64,000 nucleotides of DNA, taken from Austropuccinia psidii. Lineage: Eukaryota > Basidiomycota > Pucciniomycetes > Pucciniales > Sphaerophragmiaceae. The notes beneath the pieces were generated by a model that worked only from the letters and a program-made list of their open reading frames with translations, had not been told where the DNA came from and searched no databases. This document shows, piece by piece, positions 11,561 to 20,900 of the stretch. Made by a program: the position numbers and the translations under genes. Within the stretch, counting starts at the first letter, position 1; every line of letters starts with the position of its first letter. The stretch spans positions 34,985,686 to 35,049,685 of the forward strand of contig JALGQZ010000006.1 of NCBI GenBank assembly GCA_023105745.1, in the 5' to 3' direction.

Positions 11561-14142
11561 AATACACAAAAATTAATTTTTGTAACTCTGTTATTATAGC
11601 AAAATAATATTATAGATATTAATTGCTTTACCAACAATAAAAATTCATCTAAAAATACTCTACAAGAGATATTTATGCCTACAAAAGAAATTTCTTCAAC
11701 AGCGATTCCAATTAAAATTAATTGAGAAAAGTACCGCAGGAGATTAATCTGAGAACAGAGTATATAAGAATAATTAAAAAGAGAAAACAAAAACCATATT
11801 TACCAGAGTGAGTTTGGAAACAAAGTGATAATGCTAACAGTGATGAAAGATTCTTTAATTCATGTTTGGTGTGGTTCAAGGGTAAAAATGAGTGTAAGAG
11901 TTACAAAGAATTACTATAATGATTTTACGTGGTTAGAAGCATTGAATAATTAAAAAGGGGTAGCTAGAATATTTCTTTGATTTTTTTAACAGTTTTTCAA
12001 CTAAGTATAAAAGGAAAATATTTTGACATGAAGAGAAAAGTGGGGAAATGAATAACTTTCTTTATAGCGACCAATTTTCTTACTCCAAACATGGAATTTA
12101 CTATAATCAGTTGTGAGAAAAACACTGATGTCAGAAAAGCCAATTATTGCATCATTGAACCCTGGTTTCAACAAAAATGAGCTGGTTTTAGCCATTTGAG
12201 TTCCTCAAATCAGTTATATCTATAGTAATACTTGATAAAAATCCTTCAAAACAACTCAGAATGTGTGTAAGAGACATAAAAACCAGTTAAAATTGTTTTT
12301 TACTGAGTCTTTTTTAGCTTAAGGTTAGTTTTACCCTCTTTAAAACAGTTAATATTTCCCTTGTTTTTATCAAAACCTCATAATAAATTAGCTCACAGAC
12401 CCTGTGATTCAATTCCCAGCCAAAAGTGAGGAAACTTTGCATGAATTTTGACATTCCACCCCTATCAGCAAGGAATTTGGGGGGTCTGGCACCCTTGGAG
12501 CTAATATTCCTTTTCCCCCAAAAAAATTAATCTTTCCAATATTTTTTATTCCATTCCTCATCATATATTATATCAGATATTTTAATATGTGTTTCAATTA
12601 AAAATTTACACTACACAACTTTAATCATTGATTCCACATATGTAAATCAAAGTCTGCTTAGGTAATGCATCCCCACATTTTGACATTTCAATTAAAAATA
12701 CTTCAATTTGTAACATCTTCTAAGCTAAACACCAAACCTCAGCTTTAACATGAAAATTGATTTTTAAAACCACATGTGATGTGAATTGAATTAAGTTTTT
12801 GAGGATTTTTGGAATCCCATACAGACAATACCAAAAACTTAATTTAACCTTATTTAGAGTTGAGTTAGAGAATTTTTCCCAGAGGTGACCCCACCTGATT
12901 TCTTATGAGGAATCCAATGTTGAAATAATTTTAATAAGTTTATTTATTGAAAAAAAATTATAATAAATTTTATTCAATTTTTTTCCAAAAATATTTTAAT
13001 TTTGATATTTTTGGTAAAAATTTAATTTTACTTAATTTTTTTACGTAAAAGTTTATTTTCACATTTCTAAATTTGAATGTAATTTTGACTTTAAATTATA
13101 ATTAAAGATTGAATTTTTTATATAAATCTTATATTTATATTTCAAATTTTGTTTTTATGATAAGGATAAACTTATTTATCAATAATTATAGCTTAATTTT
13201 GTTATTTGTGGTCCTTTAGGTATGTTCAAATACTTCTAACAACCACAGTTCCTCAGGTTATTGAATAATAATGTTTTTGGTTTTTTGCACCATCTTTGGT
13301 GGGATGAGGTGGTTTTATACAGCTATTGCACCATAGGTATGTGCACCTTTGGAGCTGAAGGTTGAGAATGCTGTGTATTGTGGAGATTTTTATTTATCCT
13401 TTTTTGGGTTTGATTTTCCTTAATTTATCTTCTCTGGCCTATCAGGCGGCTGTTCTTTTCTTTCCACAGATCTTCTGTACATTTCAAGGTTTTGATGGAT
13501 TATCATTGCATAAATTGATTGTTTTTTGCTATCTGTCTTATGATGATGTATTAATACAGTCTTGATTGATTTCTGATTAAAGTGGGACCAACTTACAAGA
13601 TTTATTTATGAGTAATTCAAAATTTGAACACAGCTGGGTTGACTGAATGTTACAATACATATTCCATTGGTCAACTTAACATTGCTCTTATATTTTTATT
13701 ATATTTTAATTTCCTTAAGCACACAGACCATCACATTAGTATTTCATTATAGAATTCTTCATATTACTAAATTAAAATACATCTTACTTCTGAATTACTT
13801 AAAAATCATTGTTTGATTGTGAATTTTTCTCCTTGTGTTTTAAACTCATAACTTCATCACCAGAAAATGTCTTGAAATTAGGCCAAATATTTATCGAGTA
13901 GGGAAAAAAATTAGTGAAAGAGATGAAGTTTTCCTATAAAATGAGAAGAGCCACTCTGAAGGATTTTTGGTTGCTGGTATAACAAAAATTCCACTTTAGT
14001 TTCAAGAGAAAGATTATCTTGCTTACTTTCTTTGTACATTTCTGCAAACATTATTTCACTCTTGTGAATAGCTTCTTCTTCAAAATTATTTTATTGACAA
14101 GAATTTAATTTTCCTCTATTGTGAAAATGATCTTCAAAGTCA
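11561..14142. other. No supported gene
   Basis: AT-rich sequence without recognisable coding or LTR structure. A 67-codon open frame at 13362-13565 is hydrophobic and follows a GGTATGTGC stretch, but I recognise no family and see no gene model around it. The stretch 12900-13200 is close to pure A/T. Confidence 0.5.
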
Positions 14143-14147
14143 TTTCT

Positions 14148-15054
14148 TGTCAGCCTGTGACGCAAACCCAGAGCAGAAGCATGACTTCCAGATCACCATA
14201 AACCAATGGTAGAGAAAAATACCACCGAATCAGGGATCTCAGCCAAACAGGCTCAAAGGGTATCAAAAGAAAGAGGAAAGTCACTGCTTTCCAAATATGG
14301 AAGTTCCATAATCATAGGTCAAAGAATAACAAAGTTATTCAAGCTCAAAGCAGTTTCTGAGAATAAAGCTTAATTTTCACCTCTCACCTAAAATCCAGAG
14401 AAAGAGGCTGAACCCCATCAAATGCGTATTTAAATTGACTCTCAAAATCATTTCCATCCAAAGGTACTAGCAAAATTGAGCAAGCACCAAAAATATAGAA
14501 GTTCTGTTCAAAATAAGGGCAAAAAAGGGTGAATAAAAGATTCACCTCTCATCCAACTTCTACAGTTTTAGTGTGAGATACCCAAAGTGGGGTCTCTTTG
14601 GAAAGAGGACAATCAGGGCTATTGGATGGTGCCATCCATTTACCCATATCCAATCTAAAACAAAAGGTATGGGGAAAAAAATTTCCATACAGATTTTGAG
14701 ACAATTATATATCTGGATAACTAAAATTGAACATGGCATAAAGTTTCCATATATGATGTTAGCCATACCAAATGAGGTACCATTGTGTATATCTCATCCA
14801 GGGCTACACAATGAACCATTTTTGAGCTCAATATATTAAAAAATTACAAGTTCATAGCAGTTTCAAGGTCAAAGTCCCACATTTAGACCAATACAGCTTT
14901 ACTGTGGGATAATATCCCATCATTATGATTATGAGGTGTCAAATACACAAATAGGCTTGTTCATACTTCAATACCTCATAGTTCAGTCAAACACGGGGTT
15001 TCATACAGGTTTGGTACAGCTTCTCACGCGTCAGAAACACCAGAACACACCTGT
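14148..15054 (+). mobile_element. Solo LTR of family G, left part
   Basis: It starts TGTCAGCCTGTGA and is broken at 15054 by the intact gypsy. It continues at 26081-26591 and ends CCTGACA. The flanks 14143-14147 and 26592-26596 are both TTTCT, a 5-bp target duplication that fixes the ends. The joined length is 1418 bp. An inverted copy lies at 30427-31824. It has no pol of its own, so I call it a solo LTR of an unknown LTR retrotransposon. TGTCAG/CTGACA ends and a 5-bp duplication fit an LTR better than a DNA transposon. Confidence 0.85.
15050..15054. repeat. Target-site duplication of the intact gypsy, left copy
   Basis: CCTGT lies directly before the 5' LTR and again at 26076-26080 directly after the 3' LTR. 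The match is perfect. Confidence 0.9.
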
Positions 15055-17250
15055 TGTGAGCCTGTGAGGTATGTTTAACATACCCATAAGGCCACAAATG
15101 ATTTTATAAACAATTAAATTTGTCTTAAACAGACTTTTTAGTTGAATTTAAAATAAAAAATAATAAAAAATAAGTATAACTTTTTTTTGGATAAACAAAG
15201 TTATAATTATTATGTCATTTTTGGATTCTACACCAAAAATAACCTAGGGTACACCCATAGGGTGTTATACCCAAAAACACTTATTTCTTGTGTTATTAGA
15301 AGATTTAAGAATCTCACAGTACCAATGTAACTTTTTAACATTTTTTTAAAATTGTTAAATTTAAGCTTAATTAAGCTTAAATTTAAAGTTACATAAGGTT
15401 TATGCAACTTTACCAAAACTTTAGTTAAAATTAAGGTGTGGTGTATATTTACTGAATTGGCTAAGGATTTGCCATACAGAATGTAAATCCTGCGTGAGCT
15501 CAATTTAAAAGGGTTTAAGGCCATAGTATGGCTTTAAATAAATAAAAGGGCAAAATCCACGCAAAAAGGTGGGACAAAGGAAAAAGACCAAATAGAGCTG
15601 GGGTACCCAACTTTTTGGATCTGCAAGGATTCAATTAAGGTTGTCCACCTGTATTGGAGGATTTTCAACCTTATTTAAACTTTAAGATTAGACTTTGATC
15701 CAACCTTAAGGTTTAAACTGGTTTTATCCTAAATTGGACAGGAATTTCAAGCTGCCAAGAGGGTAAATCCCAATAAGCAGGCTTGGAATCAAGGTTTTAA
15801 GAACTGTCAAAGCTTAATCAAGCTTAAAAAGCTTAAATAAGCTTAAAACTTTAAGGTTTCAATCATCAAAACCTTATCAAAACTTAAGGTTTTGTGTGTA
15901 TTGCTATTTTACGTGGAAAAATAGTAATAACTTCAAAAATTCATTAAAAATCCAAATCTTAATGGATTTGCTTGAAAATTTCACACAGCTTAGAATTTAA
16001 TATTATCAATATATAAATTAAATTTTAAGTATCTTTTATTAATAGGTTTCCTGGGTAATTAGCCTGGAAATTTACTCTTTTAATTAAGCTTAAAGAAAAT
16101 TATGATTTCTTTAAAAATTAATTAAAAATTGAGTTTAAAAGATTTCTGCTTGAAACTCTAATTTTAAGTTGTTCATATGATGAACTTTAATATAAATAAA
16201 CTTATTTTATATTAAAACTTAAAATAATTAAACTAAATGAGGATTAAAGTTACTTGGAGTTAAGAATAACACTGGTAACTTTAAATTGGAAGTAAAAATA
16301 AGTTGCCTTAAGTTAAGAACTTAATTTTTAAGCATGGTTTTTCAGTTTTGACCTGAGCACGCCCTCTACATCCATTATGAATCATGAGAGCTGCTCTGTA
16401 GACATAAAAAGAGTCTTTTCATCACTGTTTTTGTCCATAATTAATAATCAATCCAATCATATTAGACATTTAAACAGGTAAAGTTTTATTAAATATAAAA
16501 TCTTATTATTAAAAGTAATTCTTAAGTTATTTTTATTCTTTATTTATTAAATTAAAAGAATTGAAGTCATAGAATTCAGATTATTGTTGTAATCATCTAT
16601 AATAACTTTTATTATATAAAATTTTCATCTTAAATATCTTTTAAAATCCACAAATTCCTCTTAAAAACTCTTTAATCATAAATTTTAGTATAAAAAGTTG
16701 TTTTATCTTTGATTTTATTGATTTTTGGCGTGTTTTTAACTTATAATCATTATTTAATATAATAACTGTTGTATTATAACTTGTTGTATTAAATAAATAT
16801 TTATAAGTAAGTTTTCTTTAAAAGTTCTATATTTTTTTTATCTATTATTAGTTTTTTTATATAGAATTTTATTCTATAAAGAATTATTTCTGCACAGTGT
16901 GTGATTAATTCTTTTTATAAATAATATTTATATTATTTATAAGTGGTTAAATATTTATATTTTCCACGTGTAATTGTCTCATTAAGAGCTTTACACTTCT
17001 TATTGTTATAATTGTCAGTGACTATAACAATAATAGAATAATTATAATTTATTATAATTATTATATTTTTTTTTATTATTATATTATTATAATAATAATT
17101 AAATTTATTTTTTATATATAATTATTTTTTAATAATTATATTTAAATTTGTGGTTATAATATTTTATTATATTATATTTTTCTACTGAGGACAGTCATAG
17201 TACTCTTGATATTGTTACTATTATCAAGAGTTTCATAGACAAACCTTACA
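15055..17250 (+). repeat. 5' LTR of the intact gypsy
   Basis: 2196 bp, TGTGAG...CTTACA. Near the start is a perfect 17-nt inverted repeat, GGTATGTTTAACATACC (15068-15084). At 15357-15384 there is a perfect 28-nt palindrome built from AAGCTTAATTAAGCTT. A TATA-like CATAAAAAG lies at 16403. From 16387 to the end there is no ATG. Blocks shared with solo LTR F and the J LTR include GATTCTACAC...ACCTAGGGT and CTTCAAAAATTCAT.AAAAAT. Confidence 0.97.
16355..16412 (+). promoter_or_regulatory. Candidate core promoter of the gypsy LTR
   Basis: GCACGCCCTCT is followed by AGCTGCTCTGTAGACATAAAAAG. The J LTR has GCACGCCTCTGTGAGCTG...GACTTAAAAG in the same place (59098-59111). The LTR of H on the minus strand has a full TATAAAAGGACC (52360). 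The conserved position directly before the ATG-free tract makes this the likely start region of transcription. No transcript data are available here. Confidence 0.5.
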
Positions 17251-17268
17251 TTTGGGGGCCTGGCCGTG
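17251..17268 (+). other. Primer-binding-like site
   Basis: The sequence TTTGGGGGCCTGGCCGTG follows the LTR end directly and is the most G+C-rich stretch nearby. Element J has the same stretch with one change, CCATG for CCGTG, at 59705-59722. A TGG two bases in would pair with a tRNA CCA end. I cannot name the tRNA. Confidence 0.6.
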
Positions 17269-17812
17269 ATTTTAAACCAATTTTTGGGACATAAATCATA
17301 TTCTAGACCTTATTTTACTGTTTTTTGACGTAAAATTGCCATATTTGTCTTAATATTGGCTTTTTTGGGACTTATCCCTTATAAATAATCTTTATAATAT
17401 TAATAAAGTTATTTTTTTCTTAAGAATATTGTTTGAAACAATATACTATTGAGTGACTTGGAATAAATTTCTTTTGTCTAACTAGTGGCTTTTTCACATC
17501 ACAGACTTGAAATTTATTCTTTGAGTTATTCTAGTATAAAGTGAATAATAATATAATTTTGATTAATTAACTTGTTAATTGCATAATTATTATTTCTTTA
17601 AAGAAAATAATAAATCAAATAAAAAATCTTTAAAAATAAAAATCTTTACTAAAAACATTTTTTCTTTTTATCTTAGACATTTTTCTTTATTTTTGACGTA
17701 ATTTGCCATAAATTACATAAAAAAAACAACTTTATTCAATAAGTTGAGTTTATAAGTTATTTTTTTTATTTGATAAAATAACTTATATTTTTTTTTAAAA
17801 AATTTTCTCTAG

Positions 17813-17929
17813 TGTCTTCCATCAGAGAAAGTTCTTCAGACTCTGAAGCCTCAGAGTCCAGTATTGAAATTCAAACCAGCCCAGCACCAAGGGGTTTAAT
17901 AACCAAAGAGCCCTTTAAAGGTCCTGCAG
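17813..17929 (+). other. Candidate leader exon upstream of gag
   Basis: It is bounded by TTTTCTCTAG before it and CCTGCAG/GTGAAT after it, both good splice-site shapes. The 117 nt are open in one frame (tg + 37 codons + g) and rich in Ser/Glu, with no ATG. In element J the same place (60183-60326, 144 nt) has the same borders TTTTTCTAG and AAAAG/GTGTGT and the same phase. It shares an ESIE-V/I-Q motif in that frame, with one stop. The length difference is 27 nt, nine codons. Joined across the next intron it enters the +1 frame, not the gag frame. Confidence 0.5.
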
Positions 17930-17991
17930 GTGAATTCAGTCCACTTTTACTCTAATTTTTATTAAAATTGACGTGAAATGACTCCTACTAG
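17930..17991 (+). other. Candidate 62-nt intron containing the gag-pol start codon
   Basis: It starts GTGAAT and ends CCTACTAG, with TTGAC (a branch-point shape) about 20 nt before the end. In J the matching segment 60327-60389 is 63 nt, GTGTGT...ATACCAG, also with TTGAC. In both, the gag-pol ATG lies between branch point and acceptor, so splicing would remove it. After splicing the first AUG is in the +1 frame (18021 here, 60392 in J). It could be coincidence; only cDNA can show it. Confidence 0.5.
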
Positions 17992-20900
17992 AAGTGGAAG
18001 CAACTACTCCATCCAATCAAATGGATCTGGACCAGGAAATTCCAGCCATAAATCCAAAAGGCAAGAATGTCCTCCCAGAGGAGAGGCACAAATGGAGGAT
18101 GCCAGAACTTCCACCAGTTCCCAAAGGTTAGCCAGCACCTTTGAACCTCTTATTGAGAGTCCAGAAGCTGACATAACTGCTATTGCTGTTAGACCTGAAC
18201 CATTTCCAACAGGCAACTGTGGAAATTTATCAATCCCAATGGAAAAACTGGTTCCTGGCGTCAAAACAACAAGAGTGGGAACTCCTTCCAAGTCTTTGGA
18301 TAGGCACCATGAACTCTTATCTTCAAGTGAAGAAGTTCATGGGGCCAGAAAAGACAGAAGATCTTCTATTGGGTTGGACTCCAATGTCTGTCAAAGGACA
18401 AGTCCAACAGATAAAAGCTTGGTTGAAAAACCAAAGCATGTTATCAGAAGACCAGAAGAAGAAGTTGGCCCAGGGCAAGGACAACAGCCAAGTGGAAGCT
18501 CCTCAAGCATCCACCAGCAAAAATCCGCCTCAACAAGTGCCAAACAAGCCCAAGCAAGCCCCAAAGACCAACCAGAAGGGCAAGCAAAAGGCAAAGGGAA
18601 AGGCAAAGCCCAAGTGGAACAAGCCCTACCCTCAGAATTACAGAATTCCAAAGAAGGAAAAGACAGCCATGGACAATGTGTTCAATATGGCAAGAACTTT
18701 GATGGAATTCAAAAACAAGGAGGAGGAAAGATTGAACCAATCCTTTCCAAAGAAATAGATTCTGTAAAGCTTGTAACTTACTTTGAATCTTGTAATAAAG
18801 AAATTATGGCAAAATTTAAAGCATTTGATCATGTCCAACAAAAGCTGGGCAATGAGATAGTACAAGTTAAAGACCAACAAAAGACCATTATTGGCCTTGA
18901 AAATGTTAATAAGGCAAATATTTTGTCTTTGACGCAAATTTGTGAAAGACTTGAGCATAAAGTTACCTTACTCAATCAACCAGATGAGAATTCAATTTCT
19001 TTTATAACTGGACAGTTAAGAGAATTGAAAATACAAGTTCAAAACTTGGAAAATTCAACTGGCCACAATGCAGCTCTTTTTCAAGAACAATTGGAAAAAA
19101 GTGATAAAGCAAGACTTGAATTGAAAGAAGATATTCAATCAAGTATTAATAATATATCACTAAAAAATGAATTGCCAAGGCAATCCACACCATTTCTTGA
19201 CAGAAATGATCTTAACTTGAATAATGATTTACATCATACAATTTCAAGTAATGATGTGGAAACTGCTTGCAATTACAAAGACATTCCAAGATTAGAGGAA
19301 TGGCCAACCTTCAGTGGTGAAGGAGAATATAATCATATGGAATTTATGAAAACAATTGATATGTTCAAAGAAGACTTTAACATACCAGATGAATACATAA
19401 GTGCCAGATTACACTCATTATTTACCAAATCAGCTAAGAAATGGTATTATAAAATGAGACAAGACCATGGAAAACATTCCTGGCCTTGGTGGAAAGAACA
19501 AGTTATTTCCAAATGGGCAAATGATTCCTGGAGATTTAGAATGGAAAATTCTTTTGAAGAAGCCATTTTTAATATTGAGAGGGACAGGCCCATGACTTGG
19601 TTTCTTAAACAGAAGGACAGATTAACTGCCCTTCATCCTGATATGTCTGAACCAATGGTACATAAAAGGATATTAAGAAAGTGTGGTGGTGACCTTGAGC
19701 ATGCTATAAGAAGCAGATGTATTGAGCCTTGCTCTACAGAAGATTATATCAATGCTATGGAGGATATCACTACTAGAACAAAAATTGGAAGAAATTGGTA
19801 TAAACCCCCAATAGACAACAAGACTAGTGGGAAACCAATTTCAAAACCAAATAAACCACATGACAGACCTCCTTTGAAATGTCATAAATGTGGAAGCACA
19901 TCTCATTTAGCAAACACTTGTCCAAAAAAGACAAGAGTCAATGAGATAAGTGTTGAAAAAGTGGAAGACACAAAAGAAACTGATGTAACTTTACATGAAA
20001 GTGATTCTGAGCCTTCAGAAGAAGAAGAAGTATCAGGAGAACTTAGTATAGAAAATATTAATGTTTCTTTTGAGGTCACTGAGGTACATACTCACTTACC
20101 ACAGTACAGTGATGAATGTATGGATCTCATACATGTGCAAGATGCCAAAATGCAAAAAACCAAACCTGCCAGAGGTAAAGGTTATACAGCTGGGTCATCT
20201 TGTATCACTAATATTGTGATAAATAACACAGAAGCCAAGATACATCTTGACTCAGGTGCTTTTTGCACTTGTGTTGGGAAAGATTATCTTGACAAAATTT
20301 ATACCAATTGGCAAGACAAGTTGATGCCAATTGAAGGTGTAAAATTCAGCAGTGCTAGCCAGAATATGCATCCTTTGGGTATATTTGAAGCTACAATAAT
20401 ATTTCCTCACCCTGCAGGAAGTATGAGATTGAAAGCTGAATTTGTTGTTATGAATAATTGTACTTCACAACACTTTATACTTGGGAATGATTATCTCAAT
20501 ATCTATGGTATTGATATTAATAATTATAAGGACAGATATTTCACTATAGGGGAAAATAAAAGGCAAAAATTTGCTTTTTCTCCAGAAAGAAGAGAAATTA
20601 CTGTCATTCAACAAGTGAAAAATGTTAACAAAGACAAATTTGTGTCAGATCAGTCAAGTGAAGCACAAATTAGTCCTGAATTAACACCTGAAATGAAGGA
20701 AGAACTTATTGAAATTTTATTTCAATATAGAGAAGCCTTTGCTTCTGATAATGAACCACTTGGGGCTATAAAAGGCCATGAAGTGGACATTATGCTTAAT
20801 GTGGAAAGGCCTTATCCGCCACTATTGAGGAGACCAGCTTACCCAGCTAGCCCTAGGGCTAGAGAAGCATTAGAAAGTCATATTAATGAACTAATGAAAC

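Larger units (their letters stand above)
16387..17977 (+). other. ATG-free transcript leader
   Basis: I read every line of this 1591-bp stretch on the plus strand and found no ATG. The last ATG before it is at 16384 and the next one is the gag-pol start at 17978. For sequence this AT-rich I would expect about 25. The tract begins where transcription should begin and ends at the gag-pol ATG, as expected if ribosomes scan the whole leader. Confidence 0.85.

Noticed and set aside
13362..13565. Hydrophobic 67-codon frame as a host gene exon
   Set aside because: No family resemblance, no convincing neighbouring exons, and frames of this length are expected by chance.
15228..15524. 98-codon frame, identical at 24053-24349
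   Set aside because: Identical only because both are LTR copies of the same element; solo LTR F and the J LTR do not keep it open.
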